DNA of 64,000 nt from Symsagittifera roscoffensis (taxonomy: Eukaryota > Xenacoelomorpha > Acoela > Convolutidae): NCBI RefSeq assembly GCF_963678635.1, contig NC_087066.1:14058517-14122516 (forward strand). The letters are read 5' to 3'. A program made the position numbers and the translations under genes. The notes beneath the pieces were generated by a model. It searched no databases. It was given only the letters and a program-made list of their open reading frames with translations, and was not told the DNA's origin. Shown here piece after piece: positions 1 to 10,253 of this stretch. Positions within the stretch are counted from its first letter, which is position 1. Every line of letters starts with the position of its first letter.

Positions 1-2288
1 ACCAACCGCTCGCATAACTGGCGGCGGATTCTCAAGCTAAGGTGCTTCAAAGGACCGTCACTTAATAAAATCGCCCGCCGCTTCGAGCATTCCTCGCAAT
101 TTGCACACAAAAAGAAGGCAGCTTCCCGTAAATTATCGGTGTGATACTTGCGATTAGTGGAACGTTCCAGTTCCAGATAACCCCTCTGATGATGTAAGTC
201 GTCCTGATGAATATTGCATAGGACAGGAATAATCGTACTTACATTTAAAACAATTTTTCCGATAAGTAGTGAAGTAAACAAATAGTAATACCCAAAATAA
301 GTTTAAATTTTCGAAGATATAGTCCCTCCTATGGTGGAAATTGCAGGGGGAGTGAAATCTGCAAGCCCCCCCCCTCCAAATCGGAACTAAGAAAGCTAAT
401 GTTATGAAATTCAGAGGAGCGATGCTAGAGATGATTTGGCCCGGGCATACAAAAAATGGGACCCCTCAGACTCTTGGGGCTAAGTGATAACGGTACCCGG
501 AAGTGTAAATGGCCCTATCAGAACTCGGAAACTAGCGGCGGTGTTGGGCTCAAATTTTAGTATATTGTTGGCCTAGTTAAGGGGAGCGCAAGTTTGAAAA
601 CCCAGACCCCTCAGATTCCCACTTCCGGTTTTATGCCCTAAGTAATCAAACCCACCCCTAACTTCCAGAAGTCGTTTCTCGGCCTCCAATGATCGCAGGG
701 AGCTGAATCTTGGAGGGATGATAGGTAGTGGCAAGATACATCTTGTATTATAATTTACATCTTGTATTATAATTTACAAGGGCCGGAAGCTATTAGCACT
801 TGGAAAAACAAACCCTTAGATCGGAAATAGGCAATTTACGCAAAATAATGAGCGAGGACATATCGATTCTATGACGGCATCAGATACTACAACTCATCCC
901 CGAAAAAAGACCCCTTGTGATTGAAACCCCTCCGGTGACTCCTTCGGGTGTTAAAAGCTTTTCCCCGGGAATAGTGATAATGGACCTTAGAAATGGGATA
1001 ACTTGGGAAGTATTAACGGGATATGATGAAACGTGGTAGTTAGGGCCCCCATGGGATTCTGAACCCAAATATGGAAGTTTGACCCCGGTTGACCCCTGAG
1101 TGACCTTAAGTTGACCTTTGGGCATTTTGTCCCCAAACTTGCATGGAGAGCCCCAATATTAACACCGGCAAGTGGCGTATTTCCCAGTCCAACCCCTGGG
1201 TCACTCTGCTAAAAAATGGGGGAAAACTCATACTTTGGGAACTAGGGCAGAAGCTGTTAGAGATATAGCTTTTACATTGCAACCTCGGAGTAGAGGGTTT
1301 ATTTTAAAGTGTACTTGGTAAACAATGGGTTCAGTTTAGCTTGGCGAGTGATCTATTAATAGCAATTCAACTAGACTAAAAGAAAAGTAGTCCCAGAGGA
1401 AATTGATATTAATAGGACCGTAGCATGAGAGTTAAGTTTCCTAAATAGTATGAACGGACGGAGAATTTACTTGGCTTCCCGGAGGTGACTTTGTGGTTTA
1501 ATTTGACCCCTAATAGATGAACTACGTTCCCCTAATAGCTAGAACGTTGGGATTGGATTAGAGTACAGATAGAATTTTTAGATGCTTGAAATGAATTAGC
1601 TACCCATGAAAAGGGTCACGCCCTATCCTGGGGAGGTCGGAACGTTAACGGGATAATTAAAATAAAGACCTTGAGAGGATTACTGAGTAAACATAGCATG
1701 GCTTGGAGGTTGAGTTGAACTCGAGAGCTGAAGTTCACAGAGTTCAGGAATTGGTTGATTAGAATCTTATGACCTTTGTTTGCTTGGTTAAATTGTGACA
1801 GCTACCGCATACCGGGTATCTAATAAGTGTGAAAAGATTGATAAAAGAAATCGAAGTTGGCACGTGGCAGAGTTGACAGGAGGAGGGATATAGCCTAAAA
1901 ACATGTGCGGTCGGAAGATTTAGGCGGATGTCAGGACTGATAGAGAATGGCGTGACTTAACTAAAACTAATTGCTAAGAAATATAAGGAATTGGAGGGTA
2001 CCGGAGAGCCTGTAAGAACCAGAAGAATCATTGCGAGTGAATCGAATAGTTGGTTCTCGGAGTAAGAGACCAGTAATAATTAGTTCTCATCAGAGATTCT
2101 CTAAAGAGAGAGAATAGTTAGTATTAGCGTAGTTAGTTGGAAATTAATCGCAATTAGGCAATTTGAGCGATAAACCGCAGACCCTTCCCTTTGACTTGAA
2201 TTTAGATTATATCCTGGCCACTCAGAGCCTTCTGTAATGGGACATATAATAATCTAAATTACTTATCACTGGAAACCCTTGTGATTGT
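1..2288. other. unassigned non-coding stretch
   Basis: No open frame of convincing length or composition is visible on either strand. The base composition is richer in G and C than the AT-rich sequence that follows, and short C runs and GACCCC/CCCCTCAG strings recur. It could be the non-coding part of an old element, but I recognise no terminal repeat or protein similarity. Confidence 0.5.
738..775. repeat. 19-bp perfect tandem duplication
   Basis: The 19-mer ACATCTTGTATTATAATTT occurs twice in direct succession (738-756 and 757-775) and is followed by a third start, ACAAG. This is a short local duplication with no visible function. Confidence 0.85.
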
Positions 2289-2528
2289 ATCAAGTAGACG
2301 GGACAAGAGAGCCGAAGAGCAATACACAGAGGGGCAAGCAACTAATACAATACAGAATTGTTGCCTCCAAAATAACCCTTTCGTGATTGTAGAAAGTAGT
2401 GACTCTCGGTCTCCCCGCTGAATTCACTGCCAAAGGGACAGCTTCGCAAAGAGAAGATCCCCTAATTCTACATAAGAAACGGCAAAAACGTGAAAGTTTG
2501 TTCATTTAATTGTTTGAAATTTTGAATT

Positions 2529-2963
2529 TTCTTCATGTTTTATTTGTTTTTTCTGCAACTATGTAAGATACAGGATTCAAATTTTGACAAAAGGTAGATG
2601 AAAATATTTGAAAGCCTTAACCGGGCCAAAAAAATGAAAAATCGTGTTTTGATGGCGTAAATTAGCCAGCTTATAATAAATAATTTCACAGACTTTATTG
2701 CTAAGGAAACAACCTCACAAACAGTGCAAGGAATTCGAATTCCTTACATTGTTTGTGAGGTTGTTTCCACGGCAAGAAAACCTATAAATTTTTTAGTTAT
2801 GATAACTAGTTACGCATAGTTAGTAAAGTTAGTTACGCCCTCAAAGCAATATTTGTCAATTTTCGACCCTGTTAAGCATTTTAACATAATTTCATCTATT
2901 TTTTTCAAAATATAAATCCTGTATCTTAAATAGTTGCAGAGAAAACGAACAAAACGTGAAGAC
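2529..2963. mobile_element. fold-back (MITE-like) element with central palindrome
   Basis: The outer arms are inverted copies: the sequence around 2531-2624 (TTCTGCAACTATGTAAGATA at its core) matches the reverse complement of about 2868-2961. At the centre, 2705-2736 and 2737-2768 form a 64-bp palindrome with no spacer and only two mismatched pairs, joined at GAATTC|GAATTC. Between outer and central arms the two halves are only weakly similar. No coding frame fits. The layout is that of a fold-back transposon or an inverted duplication; no clear target-site duplication was found. Confidence 0.75.
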
Positions 2964-3449
2964 AAAGTATTTCGTTCCTTTTCTCGTTCAAATCAAAAAG
3001 TTGCAACTTCTATGTCCCGTGACTGTATGTCTCGTGACTGTAATTTGCAGTTATATTCGTTCCTTTATTGCAGTTTTTTTATTGCGTTTGTCTGCGAAAA
3101 AATTGTCAGCCTCTTGTAATTATTTTTAGCATGGAAAAACTGGCCCAGTAACCAGGATGGATATATCTCTGTCAGTTTTAATTTTTAATTTAGGTTGATT
3201 GAGCTCTAAAATGCTTAGGATTTGCCTGTATTTTGTTAAGCAATATCATAATAAATGTCAGTTATACGAGTTTTGGCGTCTTGATTAAAATTCTACAGTG
3301 GATTTTTCCATAGATTTTTTCCTGGGGTAAGAAATCCTTCAGCGAGTTTGTTGATAGGCGCCAGAAGATATCAATCTTAAAAAGATGATTGGGTAAAAAC
3401 AATAAATTACTTTCAAATAAATAGCAATATCCAGTCATTTCAATAAATA

Positions 3450-3772
3450 CTACGGAGCCAGAGTGTCTCTGCTTTTATCCTGAACATCTTTCTTCTTCGC
3501 CAATATTATGTAATCTTCAACCACGTTTTGTTCCGGATGAGCTATTGTTCCGATCATATTTTGATCTTTTGATAGCTGAAGTTGACATCTCGGGCAAAAA
3601 TGGGTTGGCTTTTGGCAACTTTTCAAAAAAAGCGGAATTAGGCAAAACGGCCACAGCATTAACATGAGCAGAATCATGAACCACGCGTAGGCTTCGTTTT
3701 TTCGGTCAATTACTACGTCGGTTATTCCACTGTATTTGCAATATGGACACGTGGTGTAGACAGGATCGAAAC
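3450..3772 (-). CDS. LITAF-domain protein, terminal exon
   Basis: The translation shows the full LITAF layout: a first Cys pair in TTCPYCKYSG, a long hydrophobic stretch of about 23 residues (WFMILLMLMLWPFCLIPLFL), then CQ, H and a second Cys pair in HFCPRCQLQLS. In LITAF-like proteins the two CxxC knuckles bind one zinc and the hydrophobic segment dips into the cytosolic face of late-endosome or lysosome membranes. A charged tail of about 40 residues follows before the stop at 3450-3452. The start at 3772 is a splice acceptor (CTCGAAG) chosen because it lies just before the domain and because its phase joins the candidate exon at 4107-4320. The frame stays open to about 3836, so a slightly longer exon is possible. 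The domain itself is a confident call. Confidence 0.82.
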
Positions 3773-4106
3773 CTTCGAGAAAGTAACAATTAGCATATGT
3801 GTAAATTAACCTTTTCTTGCAACCATCACCAAGCAAAAATGACCAAGTGAATAATCTATCTAATCTTCCCCTCTAAATCAATTACGGAACAGCTCGTTTT
3901 CTTGGTTGAAAGCATTATTTTTCAATCAATAAAATTCTTTCTTATTCTTTTTTAATCTTTTTCACCGAAGAAAAATTATTTTCGTTTTTTTTTATGGCTG
4001 TTTGACAAGGATTGTAGTGAAAAAGTTTTATGAAAGGGCGTCTTGTAAGGTAAACTTAAGAAACTTCTAGAAAGATTCGAATGCTAATAGTTGAAGAGCC
4101 CGAAAC

Positions 4107-4320
4107 CTTCGGGTGCCTCGCAGGCGGATATGTTTATGTTGGCATAGGCGGAGGGGGTGGAGGTGTTAGTTGCAGCGTCTACTATTTCGTCGTACTTCTC
4201 CGTCACGTGATAGTAGCTGCCGCGTCCCGAGAGTCCGGACCCTGTCCTATAGTTGTCCTCGCTGTCTGTCAACTCTATTATTTGACAGTTCAGTTCTTGT
4301 TTCGTAAAATCAAATGACGC
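4107..4320 (-). CDS. candidate upstream exon of the LITAF-domain gene
   Basis: An open frame begins right after a good acceptor (CTCTTGTTTCAG, ending at plus position 4321) and runs to a GT at 4106-4105. Reading phase 1 at its end matches the LITAF exon starting at 3772, giving a 334-bp GT..AG intron. The encoded segment is acidic and polar, with several tyrosines (SYYHVTEKYDEIV), in keeping with the variable cytosolic N-termini of LITAF proteins but not diagnostic. The initiating exon would lie to the right of 4320 and was not identified. The 11-mer CGAAGGTTTCG is present at both splice junctions. Confidence 0.45.
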
Positions 4321-4559
4321 CTGAAACAAGAGGTTCAGTTGGGTGAAACCATTTATTCATGAGGAAAAGGATCAACATACGGGGTTTTTTGCTCCCTGGA
4401 AATTTTTTTCATTTAAAACCTCTCAAAACTTAAAATCTAGAAAAAATTACAACTCATTTTTTTTCAAAGCATAAAAACCGTTTCAAAAAAAAATAGTTAA
4501 TCCAAAAAAACCATCCCGGGTCGTTCAAATTTTTTTTTTCATTTTTTTAAAACCTTATT

Positions 4560-5545
4560 TCCGAAAATAATTTGGTTTATTGTTCTGACTTTCGAAAAAA
4601 TGACGGAATTATTGTGCTCGGGGTGTTTTTTTCTCCAGACGAATTTCGACTTTTTAACTAGCTATTTTTTACAGTTTTTTTTTTCAAATAATCTTCGAAA
4701 GGTATTGTTGTCCTGAGCTGAAATTATAGAAAAATTACCTGTGATCAGGCGCGGATCTAGGAATTTCTCAAGGGAAGGGTCGGATTTCCAAAAAAAACTT
4801 TGAAAATTTTGTCGACCCTTTTTTCTCTCCCAAAACACCATAAAGACCCTAATTTGACCAAATTTTCTGCGCTGCAGGCAAATATTTGAAAAAAGGCCAA
4901 AATTGCTTTTTTTTCAGCGCGCGCTCTTAGAAAAATTTAAGATCAGCCAAAAATGGATATCTCAAAATAGTACAAAGGGGGAAAAAGGCCAAAAAAGACG
5001 ATTTTAGGCACAAATTTTAAGGTCAGTCAGTCAAAAATGGATATCTCAAAAAATTACAAAGGGGGACCCTTTGGGTCGACAAGGGGTCGAATCCCTGAGG
5101 GGGGAGAAAGCCGTCCGCCACCCACCTCGCCCCCCACCCCCTAAATCCGCTACTGCCTGTGATCACTGTTTATTAAGTTATGGGGGTCTGAAGATTGCAT
5201 TTTTGGCCAATTTGGGACAAATTAAGCGCAATATATTTTGCACTATTGATCCGTAAGCTCAACTTTAACCCATCTTTTGAAATCTTTCCAAATTGCTTTG
5301 AGGAATGCTATTTGATCAATTCAATACTTTGCTTTATGCGAAACATACTACTTTGTACTTTGCATATAGTGCGGGGGAATGATTTAAAAAGTTCAAAAAA
5401 GATTTCCGATATTTTTTCTTTTAAAAAAAAATTCATCAATTTTTTTTGCAGCAAACACTGCTCTATTGACCTGAGGAGGCGCTCGGATCACTCAGGCTTC
5501 ACCCTGATTGGAGCAATATTGTTCCACTTGATACTAATTGTTAGT
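4560..5545 (+). repeat. dispersed repeat R1, copy 1 (interrupted by a MITE)
   Basis: This copy starts near TTGTTCTGACTTTCG, includes ATTGTGCTCGG and CGAATTTCGACTTTTTAACTAG, and ends near the GAGCGCTCGGATCACTCAGG region. The same order of blocks is found at about 6800-7560, 23327-23760, 24847-25390 (reverse) and 36940-37880. No long ORF is present in any copy. A 410-bp element is inserted at 4748-5157. Confidence 0.65.
4748..5157. mobile_element. hAT-type MITE with 8-bp target duplication
   Basis: The 410-bp element starts GGCGCGGATCTAGG and ends CCTAAATCCGCTACTGCC, a pair of imperfect terminal inverted repeats. TGTGATCA occurs directly before (4740-4747) and after (5158-5165). The related R1 copy at 7298-7305 has a single TGTGATCA at the homologous place, so the empty site is visible in this window. 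Internal pieces (GGGGTCGAATCCCTGAGG, TTTCTGCGCTGCAGGC) recur at 28036-28449 and, reversed, at about 39255-39630. An 8-bp duplication is typical of hAT transposons; there is no transposase. Confidence 0.85.
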
Positions 5546-6024
5546 CCTGATTAAAGTGTGCTAGCAAGTTACAACCCTTACTTGAGTGTGCTCTTATGTG
5601 CCAAGAGGCCGAAATCAACGCCATTCAAGTTACTTGGAAAACCCGGGTTGCCCACCATAAAAGATAATGCGCAACCATGCACATTCATGCATGATTTTAT
5701 GGAAAATGACTAATCATACGTAGCACATACGTTGGTTTCGAAAACCCTCAAAATAGCTTTTTAACGTAGTAAATTAGTAATAAAACGGTTTCTCATCATT
5801 ATGCAAGCTGTTGGTAAAATATCAAAAATTTTCACCATGCAAATCATACGTCGCAACATATTTGATGCTATGTAAGGAAGAGATTTTTCACCATATTTTT
5901 TTCTCTAGAAAACCGTAAAAATTAGGTTATTTGACAAAAATGACTGAGAAAAATTATTCGTAGTGCAAAAAACACTTTTATTAGATTTTGATTTTTTCCA
6001 CTATGCAAACCATACGTCGCACCA

Positions 6025-6335
6025 AGAACTCTTTTCAAATTAGTTGATAATGCTTTCAAGAAGTCTTCAGTTTTTGCAGTCAGAAAACAGTCCTTCCAAA
6101 GTTGTTGGTAATTCCTTTCAAGAACTCCTTTCAACTTAGTTGGTAATACTTTCAAGAAGTTTTTTCAAATTTGTCGGTAATTCAATTTTACAGTCAACAA
6201 AATCGTCATCAATTTTTGCAGTCATCAATTTTTGCAGTCTCTAAACAATCCTTTCAAATTTTGTTGGTAATTCTTTTCATGAACTCCTTTCAAACTCGTC
6301 GGTAATTCAATTTTTGCAACCAACAAAACAGTCCG
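6025..6335. repeat. degenerate local tandem repeat
   Basis: Variants of TTGGTAATTCCTTTCAAGAA and AATTTTTGCAGTC(A/T)TC alternate several times, with one exact direct duplication of GTCATCAATTTTTGCA near 6205-6235. The unit is irregular. The flank at 6335-6440 resembles the core of the MITEs at 9.5-10.6 kb (GGCAAGCTCGCAACACGT). Confidence 0.5.
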
Positions 6336-6799
6336 GTTTAAGCGGCTCTAAATTTTGTATTAGATCCTACCCTCTGTTGGCAAGCTCGCAACACGTAGGC
6401 GCCACTGCGGCGGTCATTATTTTGTTCTTTATGTTTGTTGTACAGAGGACAATTCTCAGCCTATCGGCTTGTTAAAACAATTATTACTTGGGACTGTTTT
6501 CCGGTCTGTTTTGTTTCGGACTGTTTTTGTTCATTTTTATACTTCTCCGGACTGTTTTAGACTGGTCTGTTTTTTTTATGGGACTGCTTTGTACAAACAC
6601 GAATTTTTGCTCATCAAAGTACCTTTGGCTAGGTTTTTGCTAAAATGGTAGAAAAGAGAGTGAGCGTTGTTTGCTGATAATTGATCCTACTTTCAGAGAA
6701 AAAGCTGAAAATTTATGCTGGTTTTTTTTTCTAGCCAATTTTTGAGTTTTTATTTAAGCATTTTTGAAGAGCATCTGAAGAAAAAGGTTTCCTGGAGCT

Positions 6800-7560
6800 A
6801 AAATTAAAAAATTATCCTGTTAAGAGTTATAGAAATTTAAATCTTGCCAATTTTGTCAATTTGTGATAGTTAATCCGCAAAATATTGCGTTCTTATAACA
6901 CGCGTACGGCGCTCCTCATTGCAGGTCATTTGGTCTTTTAATAGGATATTAGACGCAAAATTCATTCATTAGTAGTCTACATTAGCATGTGGTGAATAAA
7001 CTGAAAAAAAATGTAGAACAATTTTTGTTATCTTTTTGTTTTATTAACAGTTTCTCAATTACAGTTTTTTTATTGACCTTAAAGTGCAATCCGAAGCTTC
7101 GCACTGATTTACGAGCTCCTTTTTTTGACGTTCGAAGAAAGTGAACAACATTTTGATAGTTCCGACTTTTAAAAAAAATTGACAGAAAGTTTGTGCTAAA
7201 TAAACAAACTTTGCCTTTTTAACTTGCAATTTTTGACACTGTTTTTTTAAATAATTTATCGTTGTTTTCGAACTCAAATTCAAAAAGAGATATAATCTGT
7301 GATCATTTTTTGCAAAGTTATGTGGGTTTGAAGTTTGCCATTTTGCGATAATTAATGCGCGATATACTTCTTGCTACTAACGCATAAGTGGAGATATAAC
7401 CTGTCTTAGAAGTTGTTCAAAATGAAAAATTATTTTGCTATATGAGAAATTTATCAGTTTGTAATTGACATAGCTCATCGAGTATGGGTTTTGAAAAAAA
7501 TCTCAAATAAAATTTTTTGTCATCGTTCTTTTAAAAGCCAACACTACTCCAGAGAGCAGG
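6800..7560 (+). repeat. dispersed repeat R1, copy 2
   Basis: It shares with copy 1 the blocks GTTCCGACTTT, TTTGTGCT and AACTCAAATTCAA...CTGTGATCATTTTT. It lacks the MITE found in copy 1 and so preserves the unoccupied insertion site at 7298-7305. No coding sequence is visible. Confidence 0.55.
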
Positions 7561-7729
7561 GTGAATGACAAGGAGACCGTTCCAATCCAGACAGTGAACC
7601 TGGTATTCAATTAAGAGAGACAGCAAAGCAAACAAAGCAGAAGCAAAGCACCCATTAGTAGAAAATTGTTAGTCGAACGTTTAATGACTCTATACTACAC
7701 CATAGTTAATCGTAATTTTATTTTCGTTC

Positions 7730-7950
7730 GATAAAAGGGCAAGCGAATCAAGATAACATCCCTCCTCCCAACTAGACCAAGTTAAGATCTTCCACCCCAT
7801 AATTTAATTCAGAATAGATCTGCTAAGGTCTGCTTGTGAATTGCTCAATTCTGATTGGCTAAAAATTCCAACTTAGAACCAAGTTAACATCCTCTCCCTC
7901 CTCAACGGATTTGGGAGGAGGATGTTTACTAGGTCCGGTCAAGCATGGTG
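7730..7950. repeat. GGAGGATGTTAAC inverted-repeat family, copy 1
   Basis: It contains ACATCCTCTCCCTCC and GGGAGGAGGATG as an imperfect hairpin near 7890-7925, AACTTAGAACCAAGTTAACAT, and an internal CTCAATTCTGATTGG. The same building blocks are found at about 11640-11790 and 15431-15630. No ORF is present. Confidence 0.5.
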
Positions 7951-8757
7951 TGAAACAATTATTCGTTTACCGCCTAATTTTCTCAATTACCTGCCAAAAA
8001 GCCTTCATTTTGCGGTACGACTATGATAGAGTGGTCCTTCGAAAAAACAGCTATGATGGACACGTCCCGCATGCATTTCGCATGTTATAATTTTACAAAA
8101 AAAACTAGTTTCATTATAATTTATTCGTTTCAAAAATCTGGCAAAATATATTGAGTCAGAAACCTTTCAGATTAAAAACTGTAATTACTATAGTTTTTAT
8201 ATCAAATATGCTCGCTTCAACTTATATTACGGTTTAACAACAATAATTGGATTGGCTCATTTGTCATCAAAATTCAATTTTGGTAATTTTTTTTTGAATT
8301 TCCCACCTTAAAATGTTGAGGGAGAAGGTTTTATGAAACAAAGAAACTTAAAATTTGTTTGAAAATATACTGCGACATCTTTCTGAATGGCGAAATCGTA
8401 ATTTATTAAACATTTCAGAGCCTCTTATGTCTTTCTCTCAAGGGACCTGGTTATTTTCAAGGGACCACTCTATCATAGTAGTACCCATTCTGCTTGTTTT
8501 TTTTCTCGGCATTGAGCTCATTGTCTAGATCAGACCCTGGCTCCGTTTGAATTTAAAAATATACCAGTTTTTGTATGAGAATTGAAAATATTGAAAACAA
8601 AATTTTGAATTATAGGCGCATAGCTAAATGATCTAAAATGTTCTGCCGACAAATTTAAATCTAGAATTACTGCCATAAAATAAAACAAAACACAAATCAG
8701 AGTTTATAGTTTGAAATCGGATGCTGAATTTAAGATAAGATAAGTTGAATATCCCAT

Positions 8758-9333
8758 CTATCTTTCAGCATTTTCCTTTTGCTGAATTCTCTCGATCGGA
8801 ATTTCCCGAATCGAAGGTTTCTTCTCCTCTTTCATCTCTCGCTCGGCGTGAACAACCAGAGAGCCATCGTCCATCATCTTCGTCTTCAAAGTGTCCATTT
8901 TGACATCTTCCGGAATCGAGAATGCCTGGGAGAACGTCTTCGTTCGTTTGTGCGTCCCGTCCGAGCTCTGCCATTCGGTGTTTCCAGACATCAACAAAGT
9001 ATTTCCCTCCAATTTAACATTCACTTCGTCTGGTTTGAAACCCCGAGTATCAACAACCGAAGCCCAGTCGTCTTTCCCGACTCCGGCCGCATCTCGGAAG
9101 TTCCTCATTTGCTCATTGTTCACGCCTGATCCGAAAAGAGAGTTTAAGCTTCGGAGGTCGTGGTCCAAGTTGTCTTCGTCTCGGAGGAGCGACTGGATCA
9201 AATGGTTAGTGTGCGGAGAAAGCCAAGTCATTCGGCTCGGGTATAGCGCTGCCGATGATGAAGGTCGTCCCCTGTGGTTATTTCCTGGTCGTACCAGAAG
9301 ATACGGATCGTAATCGACAAAATTTCGCAGCAT
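8758..9333 (-). CDS. small heat-shock protein (Hsp20/alpha-crystallin)
   Basis: An intact 191-residue frame starts at an ATG (9331-9333). Residues from about 85 to 170 form an alpha-crystallin domain: it opens DDWASVVDTRGFKPDEVNVK, continues through a LEGNTLLMSG strand, and ends with MMDDGSLVVHAE. The C-terminal tail carries an I-x-I motif (REIPIERI), which in this family docks into a groove of a neighbouring dimer during oligomer assembly. Such proteins are ATP-independent chaperones that hold unfolding proteins, mostly in the cytosol. The N-terminal region of about 85 residues is family-typical in its variability. No intron is seen. A heat-shock promoter lies upstream at 9913-10099 but a MITE separates it from the gene. 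The class call is firm; the subfamily is not determined. Confidence 0.93.
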   Translation of the reverse strand: MLRNFVDYDPYLLVRPGNNHRGRPSSSAALYPSRMTWLSPHTNHLIQSLLRDEDNLDHDLRSLNSLFGSGVNNEQMRNFRDAAGVGKDDWASVVDTRGFKPDEVNVKLEGNTLLMSGNTEWQSSDGTHKRTKTFSQAFSIPEDVKMDTLKTKMMDDGSLVVHAEREMKEEKKPSIREIPIERIQQKENAER

Positions 9334-9489
9334 TTTTGAAAGTTAGGCGCGGTTTGCTTTTTTGCTGTGGAATTAAGTTGCGTACTTTGAGCGCAAGAAT
9401 TGAGGCAACCAGTGAAAGTTTGATTTTTAGTGTGATAGCAAAAGTAGCTGAAAGTTTAATTTTATTTGTTTGAAGGTGGGAAAGTGTCT

Positions 9490-9903
9490 GGCGAATTCCC
9501 ATAGGTTCCAATGTTCATAGGTTCCAAAATAAAAAATCAGTCGCATAAGTTCCAAAATTTATCTTCTTGAATTCTGATTGGTTGAAATTTGAGCCAACGA
9601 ATTTATGGATTGATTGTTTACTGTTCAACCAGCATAAACTCAAGCTGCAGAATAGTGACCGCCGCAGCCGCGCCAACGTGTTGCGAGCTTGCCACCAAAG
9701 GGTAGGACTCTATACGAAATTTAGGGCCGGTTATCGCCGCAAAGCGGCGACGCGCGCGTAGCGCGCCCACCGGTGACCTTAAACCTAGATTCGGCTAATT
9801 TAGACTTTTGATCAATTGAAAAGATTTGGAACTTATGCGACTGCTTTTTTATTTTGGAACCTATGGGACTGATTTTTTATTTTGGAACCTATGAATACGC
9901 ACC
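9490..9903. mobile_element. MITE inserted in the Hsp20 5' leader
   Basis: The 414-bp element has related ends: GCGAATTCCCATAGGTTCC on the left and, as the reverse complement on the right, GGTGCGTATTCATAGGTTCC. Near each end, CATAGGTTCCAAAATAAAAA and AAGTTCCAAA repeats follow. AAGTGTCT is duplicated at 9482-9489 and 9904-9911 (the next base, G, also matches). The interior has strong small hairpins (GCCGCAAAGCGGC, GCGCGCGTAGCGCGC) near 9732-9765 and an ATTCTGATTGG motif. The 8-bp duplication suggests hAT-type mobilisation. Confidence 0.82.
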
Positions 9904-9912
9904 AAGTGTCTG

Positions 9913-10099
9913 CTTTTATACTTGGCTCAAGGAAAATTCTAGTATAATCATGAATTAAGACGCAGAAGACACTCAGAAATTAGAACATTCTAGAACTGGC
10001 GTCACAAAATTGTTACTGCATAATTTTCACGCTCTGACAGCAGAATATTCTAGATTAAATTGAAGCTCGCTCGTTCATGTGACGTTAACAAGAATGTTC
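9913..10099 (-). promoter_or_regulatory. heat-shock promoter: TATA box and HSE cluster
   Basis: Read on the minus strand, TATAAAAG lies at 9920-9913. Upstream are GAA-nn-TTC heat-shock-factor units: a perfect three-unit site at 9983-9995 (GAACATTCTAGAA) and two-unit cores at 9932-9939, 10043-10050 and 10092-10099, each followed by a degraded third unit. Orientation and spacing point at the Hsp20 gene to the left. With normal spacing of about 30 bp, transcription would start near 9890, inside the adjacent MITE. Confidence 0.8.
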
Positions 10100-10117
10100 T
10101 AGAGGGATTAAAATAGA

Positions 10118-10240
10118 CGGTGGGTATTCACAAGTCCCAAAATAAAAAATCAATTGCGTTAGTACCTAAAATGTTCAATTGGCCTAAGACTATTAAGCCG
10201 ACTACTTTAAGCTCTTGGTTTGCAGTAAAGTTTCGCATAG
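10118..10240. repeat. partial MITE fragment (TTCCAAAATAAAAA family)
   Basis: GGTGGGTATTCACAAGTCCC followed by AAAATAAAAAATCAATTGCG and ...TTCAATTGGCCTAAGACTA resembles the end of the MITEs at 9490-9903 and 10254-10670, but it breaks off after about 100 bp. Confidence 0.55.
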
Positions 10241-10253
10241 GCCTGGGCTAAAT

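Noticed and set aside
2290-2505. ATG-started 71-codon minus-strand frame with a hydrophobic end
   Set aside because: No domain, no splice context, and its start overlaps the edge of the fold-back element. Length is within chance.
5080-5100. GGTCGAATCCC as a tRNA B box
   Set aside because: It is a constant internal block of the hAT-type MITE family (also at 28390 and, reversed, 39275) with no tRNA fold around it.
8779-9313. Two plus-strand frames of 116 and 140 codons opposite the Hsp20 gene
   Set aside because: Antisense shadows of the GC-balanced Hsp20 coding region.
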